Position numbers and translations under genes: made by a program | Source of the DNA: Moorena producens 3L | Lineage (GTDB): Bacteria > Cyanobacteriota > Cyanobacteriia > Cyanobacteriales > Coleofasciculaceae | DNA: 64,000 nt | Direction of reading: 5' to 3' | Assembly: GCF_000211815.1 (NCBI RefSeq) | Contig: NZ_GL890825.1 | Span: 153,720 to 217,719, forward strand | Shown here: positions 54,083 through 62,435 of the stretch, piece after piece | Layout of the letters: every line of letters begins with the position of its first letter | How positions within the stretch are numbered: the stretch's first letter is position 1 | Notes under the pieces: model-generated | Databases searched by the model: none | The model's input: only the letters and a program-made list of their open reading frames with translations | What the model was told of the DNA's origin: nothing

Positions 54083-54921
54083 GGCAAATTTACCCCAGTT
54101 GTAGTGTCCAAACCCGCACGAACATTCAGAATTCCCTTTAGCACATTTTCCAGTTCGGCCAAGGGTACCATATTCGGACCATCACTAGGGGCGATGTCAG
54201 GATTTTCATGAATTTCCATGAACAGAGCATCAATCCCAACCGCAGCCGCAGCTCTGGCCAAATAGGGAACAAAGTGTCGCTGTCCACCAGACTTATCTCC
54301 CTTTCCTCCTGGCATCTGGACGCTATGAGTGGCATCAAAAACCACAGGATAACCTAACTCGCGCATCTGAGGGAGGGAGCGAAAGTCTACCACTAGGGTA
54401 TTGTAACCAAAACTAGTACCCCGCTCAGTGAGTAAAATATTCTTGGCTCCCCCAGCTTCCAGTTTGCTGACCACATGCTTCATATCCCAAGGGGCAAGAA
54501 ACTGACCTTTTTTGACGTTAATTGCCTTACCTGTAGCAGCCGCAGCGATTAGTAAGTCAGTTTGGCGACACAGAAAAGCTGGGATTTGCAGGACATCGAC
54601 TACTTCAGCAACAGTTGCAGCTTGGTGACTTCCGTGGATATCGGTAAGCACTGGCACACCCACCTTCTGTTTGACCTTCTGGAGAATTTCTAGACCTCTG
54701 TCTAGAGTTTGTCCCCGAAAGGAGTTTATTGAAGTTCGATTGGCTTTGTCAAAGGAAGACTTGAAGATCAAAGGAATATTCAAGCGATCGCATACTTTGC
54801 GGATCTCCTCTGCCATTTTTAAGGTAAAGTCTTCCGATTCAATGACACAGGGACCACCAATCAGGGTGAGTGGGCAGCGATCGCCAATAGAGAGGGTATC
54901 AGTGATTTGGGTATTATTCAT
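54079..54921 (-). CDS. kdsA: 3-deoxy-8-phosphooctulonate synthase
   Basis: KdsA condenses phosphoenolpyruvate with arabinose-5-phosphate to form Kdo-8-P. 280 residues, TIM barrel. Signatures: LIGGPCVIES, IFKSSFDKANRTS, DIHGSHQA, LCRQTDLLIAAAATG, VKKGQFLAPWDM, FDATHSVQMPGG and FMEIHENPDIAPSDGPN. The Asn in KANRTS region is the class II/metal-independent position often discussed; an accurate class call needs alignment. With kdsC it supplies Kdo within the polysaccharide locus; kdsB (CMP-Kdo synthetase) and kdsD are not in the window. Confidence 0.97.
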   Translation of the reverse strand: MNNTQITDTLSIGDRCPLTLIGGPCVIESEDFTLKMAEEIRKVCDRLNIPLIFKSSFDKANRTSINSFRGQTLDRGLEILQKVKQKVGVPVLTDIHGSHQAATVAEVVDVLQIPAFLCRQTDLLIAAAATGKAINVKKGQFLAPWDMKHVVSKLEAGGAKNILLTERGTSFGYNTLVVDFRSLPQMRELGYPVVFDATHSVQMPGGKGDKSGGQRHFVPYLARAAAAVGIDALFMEIHENPDIAPSDGPNMVPLAELENVLKGILNVRAGLDTTTGVNLP

Positions 54922-55122
54922 GAGTTTTAGGACTGTTGGTTTCTCAAGACAGAAGCTTGGAGGTTTATATTATCAATAATTTATCTCATGTCCAGTAACA
55001 GTTGTAGGGTATTATCGGTTGAATTAAAAATATCACAATTATTGTAATATAAAGGTTACAAGATGTATGTGATATTTTTTTATCTAGAAAAACGCTATAG
55101 ATATGATTGATATTAATAAGTA

Positions 55123-55222
55123 TATATAGCGCTTTTCAATTTGGTGAGGTACAGAGTCCCTGGAGGGAACAGGGAACAGGGAAAAAATCCTGTGTACCTC
55201 ATTAGGATATAAACCGCTATAT
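55123..55222. mobile_element. ATGAGGTACA element, copy M5
   Basis: Left TATATAGCGCTTTTCAATT, GGTGAGGTACAG; right TGTACCTCATTAGG, ATAAACCGCTATAT. Only a short GGAACAG repeat lies inside, so this 100-bp copy is near the minimal form. Its right end abuts the stop codon of the next gene. Confidence 0.75.
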
Positions 55223-56110
55223 CTAATTAATAATCTTGGTCAATCCTGCTTTCATTTTTCGATAAAATTGATTATATAAAATCAGTTTTTTATCCCCACG
55301 ATAAAACTCATTTATGTACTTTTTAGCATGACCTTTAAAATGGATAGAATTAAATTTTATTTCCTTTCCATACTCCACATGTCTACAAAATGGATGACTA
55401 TCTATCCAATAAATTTTTTTCATTCCATTACACATTTCAAATCCGTCTGAAATATTTACATTAGCATCATAGACGGAATCATTAATAATATCAGATGTCA
55501 AGCCAATTTTATCAGCATTTCTCTGATAGTACTGATTCAGTAAAGTCATATCACATATACCACCCCTGGTCTCACCATTATTCCGCTTCTCTGCCAATAA
55601 TGATCTTAGGATTTCTAGGGTTGATGAAGTTGTGTAGAAATGCATTAAAAGTTCACAAAAGTCTTCTAATCCCTTAAGTTTAATAAACGAGTTGTGTCCA
55701 GACCCTTTTTTAGATAAAGTAAAATCAAAAGCTTCAAATTTTACTTGCTCTTCTGAAAGGTTAGTATAAATCATCAAATCAGAATCTATATGGACACATT
55801 TTTTTAATTTATTTTTTATCATAAAATCTTTGAGAATTAACCATCTCTGAAAACAAAATAACTCATAACTATAATTATTCCGACTCAGGTGATTATCCCC
55901 ATACACATCTTCAAATTTTTTAGCACTACTATAATAATCTTTAATATTTTCATGATTCACGAAATTAATCCACTGGTTACTCTCATCTCCAATTAAAAAA
56001 ATGTCCGATTTAGGATTAGTTTGTTTAGCTTGAGCTAAACTATAGAGTAAGTGAAGAGAATTTCCCCGGTGAAGAGTGATGATAGGTATAGACACAAATG
56101 TATCCTCCAA
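55223..56110 (-). CDS. Putative glycosyltransferase (GT-A, GT8/DxD-like)
   Basis: 295 residues. FVSIPIITLHRGNSLHLLYSLAQAKQ is a GT-A-type start. KKCVHIDSDLMIYTNL gives a clear D-x-D metal/nucleotide site. FELFCFQRWLILKDF (here YELFCFQRWLILKDF) and YWIDSHPFCRH suggest a retaining GT-A enzyme, but no family is certain. It is AT-richer than the neighbours. Stop codon directly adjoins the M5 element. Confidence 0.7.
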   Translation of the reverse strand: MEDTFVSIPIITLHRGNSLHLLYSLAQAKQTNPKSDIFLIGDESNQWINFVNHENIKDYYSSAKKFEDVYGDNHLSRNNYSYELFCFQRWLILKDFMIKNKLKKCVHIDSDLMIYTNLSEEQVKFEAFDFTLSKKGSGHNSFIKLKGLEDFCELLMHFYTTSSTLEILRSLLAEKRNNGETRGGICDMTLLNQYYQRNADKIGLTSDIINDSVYDANVNISDGFEMCNGMKKIYWIDSHPFCRHVEYGKEIKFNSIHFKGHAKKYINEFYRGDKKLILYNQFYRKMKAGLTKIIN

Positions 56111-56282
56111 GATAAAAATGTTATATTATCTGAATAATTACACTATAATTACAATTTTTTTATAGACTAGTTTGGGAGTTATGACCAAAAAATAATGTCA
56201 ATAGCGATCGGCATTCTCTATTGCTAGCTTGCCTATTGCCTCTTGCCTATTGCTAGCTTGCCTATTGCCTCTTGCCTATTGC

Positions 56283-56398
56283 TATAGCAGTCGCCAGGGC
56301 AGTTAGGACATGACAAAAGTCTCAAACCTAAGTAAGCGCAAGAGTTTGACTTCTGACTTCTGACTTCTGACTTCTGACTTCTGCTATAGCTTGCCTAT
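56283..56398. mobile_element. TATAGCAG-ended element, uninterrupted copy gamma
   Basis: 116 bp, inverted relative to alpha and beta. TATAGCAGTCGCCAGGGC begins it and TTCTGCTATA ends it. Five TTCTGAC heptamers lie next to the right end. Because it has no insert it is the reference for defining inserts in alpha and beta. ATTGCCT/CTTGCCT heptamers flank it on the left (about 56215-56282). Confidence 0.75.
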
Positions 56399-56451
56399 TG
56401 CCTCTTGCCTGCCCGTAGCGCTATAAATTTAATTGTGTCCGACTATTTAAA

Positions 56452-57525
56452 TTACTCAACAACGTTTATCTGATCATGATTACTTGTTGTGGTTTGCGAC
56501 TGTAAGGACAGAATTTCTGACACAAGTTCATTAGTGTAGACCTTGGCAGCAGAGTAAACCAGATGATCGGCATTTTCCATCTGCTCCTTGGGAAAGGTCA
56601 TTGGCTCTCGGAAAATGTAGTGTACTCGTTCACTCTTGGCAGCATAGGCACCGAGAGTTTCTTGAAGTTGATTAAAATAGGCTTGAAAATCCTCATGCTC
56701 ATAAAGACCTTCATACATTGGGCTGTTGGCTAAGTAAACATTAAAACCATACTCTTCCGCCAGTGCCACTATTCGTTCCAAAGCTTGACGGTTGTAGGGC
56801 GAAAGATTAAATTGATTGTTTCTGGCAAAATTGATATGCGACTCCTTCTGTGCTTCTACATAACTAGGGTTGGGTTTTTCCCAAACCATGAACCCATCTT
56901 CTTCTATATTGTAGCTTCTGACTTCCTTGAACGTATCCAGAGGAAACCTGAACCATAACGAAAGACTCTTGTTTTCAGAATAGAGGGGAAAATATCGCTC
57001 GATAAATAAAATACCCGGACCGCGTAAACGAATCTTTAGTGGTGGTTCAAGCTCCTGCCAGTATCCCCAACTCAAAGGAACTCTCGCTAGTAACGGAAAG
57101 TTAATTCCGCGATGCCAAACATCGTAGACATGCACGATCAGAACATTTTTTGGAGCTCCAGATTGCTGTATATATTTTTCTAGCATCCAGGCATCGTTGA
57201 GGCTCAACATGTTGCCGATAGTGCAGAGATTGATTGAGGTAACATCGAGTCTCTCGTTGAGAATACTTGGAACTACCCCCTGGTTACAACTGGAATCTCC
57301 TAGGATGAGCCAGTCAACAGGTTGCTTCAAGCCCAGTAACATTTCCCATTTTTCCTTGACCAACCAATAGCCTCGATTAGGTCGATGGTCATTCAGATAC
57401 CATTTAGCTGCAAAATTGCACAAAATAACAAGTATCAGAGTTCCCAATAGAGATAGCAAGACTCCTCGACGGTTGGCTGAGCCAATAATTTCTTCTGGTA
57501 GCTGTTGATTGGCGCGTTGTGCCAT
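56452..57525 (-). CDS. SGNH-like acyl esterase/transferase partner of an MBOAT protein
   Basis: 357 residues from ATG 57525, chosen because AAGGAAAAAC precedes it; a longer frame to 57657 overlaps the upstream gene. An N-terminal anchor (about 20-42, GVLLSLLGTLILVILCNFAA) places the rest in the periplasm. DWLILGDSSCNQGVVPSI is the GDS block of SGNH/DltD-AlgJ-like proteins and ENADHLVYSAAKVYT supplies the Asp-x-x-His pair. Together with the MBOAT gene 39 bp upstream it should transfer an acyl (often acetyl) group onto the extracellular glycan. Confidence 0.82.
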   Translation of the reverse strand: MAQRANQQLPEEIIGSANRRGVLLSLLGTLILVILCNFAAKWYLNDHRPNRGYWLVKEKWEMLLGLKQPVDWLILGDSSCNQGVVPSILNERLDVTSINLCTIGNMLSLNDAWMLEKYIQQSGAPKNVLIVHVYDVWHRGINFPLLARVPLSWGYWQELEPPLKIRLRGPGILFIERYFPLYSENKSLSLWFRFPLDTFKEVRSYNIEEDGFMVWEKPNPSYVEAQKESHINFARNNQFNLSPYNRQALERIVALAEEYGFNVYLANSPMYEGLYEHEDFQAYFNQLQETLGAYAAKSERVHYIFREPMTFPKEQMENADHLVYSAAKVYTNELVSEILSLQSQTTTSNHDQINVVE

Positions 57526-57563
57526 GTTTTTCCTTAACTCTTTACTCTCGTCATTAATCAAAA

Positions 57564-58985
57564 TCAGAATTGGAAGTAGATGAATTCTCCAGATGTGCGA
57601 ACACCGAAAACACAAATCCAGATAATCAAGAAACTGTAGACCGGAACCCGACACCAATAGTTTAGCTTTGTTAGGATAAGCAGGTCACGGGTCACATACT
57701 GATAGATCTGAACCATGACCAATGGCAAGCAGAAAAACACTAAGTCATATCCCAAGAGTAAACTCTGATCTGATCTACCCACCCCCACTCTGGTAAGCAT
57801 GTAATAGATTTGATCGGCTGAACTGGAACGGAAGATTACCCAGCCAATGTTAGTCAGGATAAACATCAACAACATTTTGCCCAAGATCCTTAGATAGGAA
57901 TACTTACCGCTCCAAGGATCTTGATGTTCTGGATTCTTATCAAAGATGCGGTAGATGATCAGAATCAGCCCGTGAAATGCACCCCAGATCACAAAGTTCC
58001 AGGCAGCTCCATGCCAAAGACCGCCCAGAAGCATTGTTAAAAACAAGTTACGGTAGGTGTTTAAACTACCCTGGCGGTTACCACCTAAGGGAATATAAAG
58101 ATAATCTCGTAACCAAGTAGATAGAGAAATATGCCATCGTAACCAAAAATCACTGGGATTGAGAGCAAAATAGGGTAGCTTGAAATTCACCATCAACTCA
58201 AAGCCCATCAGCTTGGAAATTCCTCGCGCAATGTCAGAGTAACCAGAGAAATCTCCGTAGATTTGCACGGTAAAAGCCAGAATACCGATCAGGACATCCA
58301 ACCCCTGATATTGGGTGTAGTTATTGAATATTGGATTGGCGATAGTCGCCATATTATCAGCAATTACTACCTTTTTAAAATACCCCCAAATAATTAGTAA
58401 TATCCCCGCATTAATTTGTTCTATATTGAGATTACGTGGTAATATGATTTGGGGTATTAGCGTAGTTGCTCGTTCGATCGGGCCTGCCACCAACTGGGGA
58501 AAAAAGGAAACAAAAAGTGCAAAATCCAGGAAATTACTAATCGGCTTCAACTTTCCTCGGTAGATGTCGATGGTGTAACTCATCGTTTGGAAAGTGTAGA
58601 AAGAAATCCCTACAGGCAGCAGGATAGTTAAGGTAACCCAGTCAACCTGAAGTCCAACAAGTTTAAGCAAACTGCTGAAACTTTCTGCGAAAAAGTTAAA
58701 ATATTTGAAGAAACCCAGTAGGGAAAGATTAAAAATTAAAGAGATACACAGGAGTAGTTTTCGTTTTCGCTCTTCTTTGATGTCTTGGAGCTGTTTTCCT
58801 ACTGTAAAATCAACAACCGTGGAGAGAGCTAGGAGCGAGAGAAACCGCCAATCCCACCATCCGTAGAACACATAGCTAGCAATCAGCAGCAGAATGTTCT
58901 GGGCTTTATAGTTCCTATTTAAAAACAGGTAAAGCGTGTAGACAATGATGAAGAAAAGGACAAAAATAAATGAGTTAAATAACAT
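57564..58985 (-). CDS. MBOAT family O-acyltransferase (AlgI/DltB-like)
   Basis: 473 residues, about ten or more helices. Family blocks: LLPVGISFYTFQTMSYTIDIYRG, LVAGPIERA, QIYGDFSGYSDIARG, WLRWHISLSTWLRDYLYIPLGGNR and the catalytic His in GGLWHGAAWNFVIWGAFHG. It takes an acyl donor in the cytoplasm and hands the group across the membrane for the SGNH partner. This is the standard export-coupled O-acylation module, placed inside the polysaccharide locus. Confidence 0.96.
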   Translation of the reverse strand: MLFNSFIFVLFFIIVYTLYLFLNRNYKAQNILLLIASYVFYGWWDWRFLSLLALSTVVDFTVGKQLQDIKEERKRKLLLCISLIFNLSLLGFFKYFNFFAESFSSLLKLVGLQVDWVTLTILLPVGISFYTFQTMSYTIDIYRGKLKPISNFLDFALFVSFFPQLVAGPIERATTLIPQIILPRNLNIEQINAGILLIIWGYFKKVVIADNMATIANPIFNNYTQYQGLDVLIGILAFTVQIYGDFSGYSDIARGISKLMGFELMVNFKLPYFALNPSDFWLRWHISLSTWLRDYLYIPLGGNRQGSLNTYRNLFLTMLLGGLWHGAAWNFVIWGAFHGLILIIYRIFDKNPEHQDPWSGKYSYLRILGKMLLMFILTNIGWVIFRSSSADQIYYMLTRVGVGRSDQSLLLGYDLVFFCLPLVMVQIYQYVTRDLLILTKLNYWCRVPVYSFLIIWICVFGVRTSGEFIYFQF

Positions 58986-59041
58986 CTTGGAGTTTCCTAA
59001 ATTTGTTCATGGTCCTCTCATTCTGATCGGTACTCCAGCTT

Positions 59042-59107
59042 GTAGGGTGGGCAAAAAAAGTTGGCTTCTTTTGAGTATTCTAGATTAGATGATTTTGCCC
59101 ACTCTAC
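59042..59107. repeat. 66-bp element, inverted copy T4
   Basis: GTAGGGTGGGCAAA starts it and TTTGCCCACTCTAC ends it, with GAGTATTCTAGA inside, the complement of the T1/T2 interior. The same 66-bp size, 57 kb away from T1/T2, shows dispersal. Confidence 0.75.
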
Positions 59108-59210
59108 TTTAATTGATAGTTTTAATTGATATTTTTTTTACAGGCAAGTCCCTTTGTTCACGGTTTTATCATTCGGAGCGGTACTCCAGGTTTAACTGAA
59201 CTCCACTGAT

Positions 59211-60227
59211 TTAGGCAGTGGTATTGGTCTTGGATTGAGGGAGTCTATATAACCTCAGTGCAAATCGTTGGATCTTGTTCCTTAGCCAAAGTAATTTTAT
59301 CCTGACTAGGGATAGGAATCCGCCTCTGCTGATAAAGTGGATGTAAATAGACAAAAATCTGGAAAGCTTATTCAAGACAAGAAGCTCAGATTTATCAATA
59401 ATAGATTCGTAGATGTTAAATTCTTGTTCATTCGGTTTCGGAATTGTCCTAAATTCGATATGGGCCTGTTCATATAGGTTACTTGGATAGCTCATCTTTT
59501 CGGCTAAGAATCCTAACAAGTGATCTACAGCCTGTTTATATTTATCTAGGTATTCCGGCGTTCTTTTTTGCTTCTGCCCATAGTGATTGTTGTTACCATG
59601 GGCTCTATACCTTACCAGAGGTTTGGCTAGATAAAATTTTCTAGCTCCTACTATTGAAGCTCCGAAAACTAAGCAGTCATCTGCACGAATGCGCCAATCT
59701 TCTTGCTGGGGAAGCGGTAGGAACTTCTCGAGTACATGTCTACGCATCGAAACTGTCGAAGTTCGATGACCTACCCATGCTTTTTTATAGAGAGTGGCGA
59801 TTCTGGAATAGCCCAAATCTCTTGTATTGTTGTAGCAACTGGCGATTCGTTTTTCATTCCCAAATACCTCAGCGCTACAAAACAGAAAATCACACTCTGG
59901 GTGCTCTTGGTAAAATTTTACTACTTCTGCAATGTAATTTTCTTTATAAAGGTCATCGGCATCAAGAAAACAGATAATCTCTCCACAAGAAGCAATAAAT
60001 CCCGCATTAAAACTTGAAAGCTGCCCCTCATTTTTATTTTTCAATACCAGCTTGACTTTTTCGTGATCTGAAAATTTTTCTTTTAAGATTTTGGCAGATT
60101 TATCTGTTGATTTATCATCGACAACAATAATCTCATCTACGGGAAATGATTGTTGGAGCACACTATCGATAGCATCACTAACATAATGCTGATAGTTATA
60201 GTTGTTAATTAAAACCGATAGTTTCAT
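59211..60227 (-). CDS. Glycosyltransferase family 2
   Basis: 338 residues, GT-A. KLSVLINNYNYQHYVSDAIDSVL, EIIVVDDKSTDKSAKIL and ICFLDADDLYKENYIAEV (D-x-D) are all canonical. The C-terminal third is basic and helical. Probably one of the inverting transferases building the repeat unit. A large ATGAGGTACA element with a TTGCCTA array lies just upstream. Confidence 0.94.
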   Translation of the reverse strand: MKLSVLINNYNYQHYVSDAIDSVLQQSFPVDEIIVVDDKSTDKSAKILKEKFSDHEKVKLVLKNKNEGQLSSFNAGFIASCGEIICFLDADDLYKENYIAEVVKFYQEHPECDFLFCSAEVFGNEKRIASCYNNTRDLGYSRIATLYKKAWVGHRTSTVSMRRHVLEKFLPLPQQEDWRIRADDCLVFGASIVGARKFYLAKPLVRYRAHGNNNHYGQKQKRTPEYLDKYKQAVDHLLGFLAEKMSYPSNLYEQAHIEFRTIPKPNEQEFNIYESIIDKSELLVLNKLSRFLSIYIHFISRGGFLSLVRIKLLWLRNKIQRFALRLYRLPQSKTNTTA

Positions 60228-60273
60228 ATTTTTTTAAATGTATAAAAAAATTATTGTTAAATAATCTGACATA

Positions 60274-60489
60274 ATATAGCGTTTATCATAGCTATGAGGT
60301 ACACATTATTTTTTACCTATTGCCTATTGCCTATTGCCTATTGCCTATTGCCTATTGCCTATTGCCTATTGCCTATTGCCTATTGCCTATTGCCTATTGC
60401 CTATTGCCTATTGCCTATTGCCTATTAGCTGCTCCCTGCTCCCTAAAACCCAGAGATTTGTACCTCATGGGTATGAGATTTGCTATATA
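60274..60489. mobile_element. ATGAGGTACA element, copy M6, with 16-copy TTGCCTA array
   Basis: Left ATATAGCGTTTATCATAG, CTATGAGGTACACAT; right TTTGTACCTCATGGG, GATTTGCTATATA. The array at about 60317-60427 is almost perfect. After it the segment GCTCCCTGCTCCCTAAAACC is shared with copy M2. Confidence 0.8.
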
Positions 60490-60535
60490 CAGGTACCATC
60501 AATTAAAGCTAGAGCTGTCAACCAAATTTTTAAGA

Positions 60536-61180
60536 TTAGGTTCGGTGACTTCGGTACCAGGTAGCTCCCATGACTAAAACTCCTGTCAACCCTAATGCTG
60601 CAATCAGTGGCAGTATGTCTCCTGTTCTCAGTGCCTTTAAACCAGAGCTACCTATTAACACAAAAGGGAAAACACCCGGAATGATGCCTAGAACCGTACC
60701 CAGAAAATAGTCCTTGAAGCTAACTGAGGTGAGACCAGCAGCAAAATTGACTAAACCATAGGGAATGATTGGCAGTAGTCGAATCGCAAATATGTATAAC
60801 ACCCCTCCGCGATCCACTTCAGTGTCCATCGCCCGCCAACTTTTAGCTAGCTTCTCAACCACTAGCTTACGCCCGACAGTGCGGGTATAAGCGAAGGATA
60901 CCACTGCGGCAATTACCGCAGCAACACTAGTCCAGAGTGTACCTAACCACGGACCAAAGATGGCTCCTCCAGTTAAATTAAGTGCTGTTGAAGGGAGTAT
61001 TAACACAGTCGCTACAACATAAAAGATGATATAGATCACTGGTGCCCAGATCCCAGCCTGTCTCAGCCAAGACTGAAGTTGCTCTGGCTCAATGCCTCCA
61101 AGTAAATGCATCACTAAAGCAGTTGCAAAGAGACAAACAAATGTGAGCAAGACAACAAACCGCTTATAGTTGAGCATCAA
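60536..61180 (-). CDS. TVP38/TMEM64 (VTT domain) membrane protein
   Basis: 214 residues with about five or six helices. The VTT signature appears in the first half: GGAIFGPWLGTLWTSVAAVIAAVVSFAYTRTVGR. A re-entrant, Pro-containing segment follows (FAIRLLPIIPYGLVNFAAGLTSVSFKDYFLGTVLGIIPGVF). Family members are thought to move lipids between leaflets; undecaprenyl-phosphate recycling by related DedA proteins fits a polysaccharide locus, but that link is inference. Confidence 0.92.
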   Translation of the reverse strand: MMLNYKRFVVLLTFVCLFATALVMHLLGGIEPEQLQSWLRQAGIWAPVIYIIFYVVATVLILPSTALNLTGGAIFGPWLGTLWTSVAAVIAAVVSFAYTRTVGRKLVVEKLAKSWRAMDTEVDRGGVLYIFAIRLLPIIPYGLVNFAAGLTSVSFKDYFLGTVLGIIPGVFPFVLIGSSGLKALRTGDILPLIAALGLTGVLVMGATWYRSHRT

Positions 61181-61313
61181 ATAACGCTCCTACTTATCCA
61201 ATCAGTCATTACATTTATCTCCGGTAAAAAGTTATTTTTATCTACCGTAATAGTAAATTTAACAGTTAATTTTATCATAGATAAAACCGTAATCATACCA
61301 TATTTTTTTTATA

Positions 61314-62339
61314 TTATTTTTTTGAGGAAATCCAATTATCATTTAGTGAATATTTTTTTGGTAAACCGTAGAGTTCACGAACTAGATAAATCGGTCTTTG
61401 TTTCGATTCTTCAAAGATGCGACCAATGTATTCACCAATTATACCTAGTGTCAGCAATTGCACTCCTCCTAAAAAAAGTATGACTACCATTAATGAGGCG
61501 TAGCCAGGAAGATCAATCCCAAACAGTAACGTACGAACTATTAGGAAAGCAGCATAGAGGAATCCAGCTATAGAAAGGATGAGACCGACATAACTCCAAA
61601 CCTTTAAAGGCAGGAGACTAAATGATGTAATACCATCAATGGCAAAATTCCAAAGTCGCCAATAGTTCCACTTAGTGATTCCATCATAACGTGGAGGGCG
61701 ATCGTAGAGTATAGAAGTTTGCTTAAAACCAACCCAAGCAAATATCCCTTTCATAAAACGGGTTCGTTCTGGCATTTGCTTGACAGCATCAACTACACGC
61801 CGATCAAGCAAACGAAAATCTCCAGTATTGGAGGGAATTTGCACATGGCTTATTTGACCAATAACTCGGTAGAAAAAATTGGCAGTAAAACGCTTAGCCC
61901 AAGTGTCTCCCTGACGAGAACGGCGTGTTGCATAAACAACATCGTAGCCCTCACGCCATTTGTTAATCATCTCCCCCATCATTTCAGGCGGATCTTGGAG
62001 ATCTGCATCAATTGGTATAATGGCTGCACCACTAGCAAAATCGATACCAGCACTTAGAGCAGCCTCTTTACCAAAATTACGAGATAGATTGATAACCTTA
62101 ATTACAGGATTTGAGTAATGGTGCTGGAGCAATAACTTTAGCGTGTTATCCTTGCTGCCATCGTTGATACAAACAATCTCATAGTTGATGTTGAGATTGT
62201 CTAGCCCTATCGTAAGGCGTTCAAACAGGTAATCAATGTTGGACTCTTCATTATAAAGAGGAATCACAACGGAAATTTCGATATCGTCTTCTGAGTTAGA
62301 GAACATAACAAGCAACCTATAATCGCCATTGTATAACAA
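61314..62339 (-). CDS. Polyprenyl-phosphate sugar transferase (GT2, GtrB/DPM1-like)
   Basis: 341 residues. The GT-A domain starts EISVVIPLYNEESNIDYLFERL, with EIVCINDGSKDNTLKLL and IIPIDADLQDPPEMM (D-x-D). Two C-terminal helices (LKVWSYVGLILSIAGFLYAAFLIV and YASLMVVILFLGGVQLLTLGIIGEYIGRI) anchor it. The family charges undecaprenyl phosphate with a sugar on the cytoplasmic side. The adjacent GT39-type enzyme would use such a lipid-sugar in the periplasm, so the two form a sensible pair. Confidence 0.94.
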   Translation of the reverse strand: MLYNGDYRLLVMFSNSEDDIEISVVIPLYNEESNIDYLFERLTIGLDNLNINYEIVCINDGSKDNTLKLLLQHHYSNPVIKVINLSRNFGKEAALSAGIDFASGAAIIPIDADLQDPPEMMGEMINKWREGYDVVYATRRSRQGDTWAKRFTANFFYRVIGQISHVQIPSNTGDFRLLDRRVVDAVKQMPERTRFMKGIFAWVGFKQTSILYDRPPRYDGITKWNYWRLWNFAIDGITSFSLLPLKVWSYVGLILSIAGFLYAAFLIVRTLLFGIDLPGYASLMVVILFLGGVQLLTLGIIGEYIGRIFEESKQRPIYLVRELYGLPKKYSLNDNWISSKK

Positions 62340-62435
62340 TACAATTATCGTTTATTTTGTTGACCTATCACATAAATAACGGATATATATTAAATATATT
62401 TTATAAAAAAAATATCAATATTATTGGAAATTATT

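Noticed and set aside
60320..60577. Plus-strand frame reading PIAYCLL repeats
   Set aside because: It is a translation of the TTGCCTA heptamer array inside an ATGAGGTACA element.
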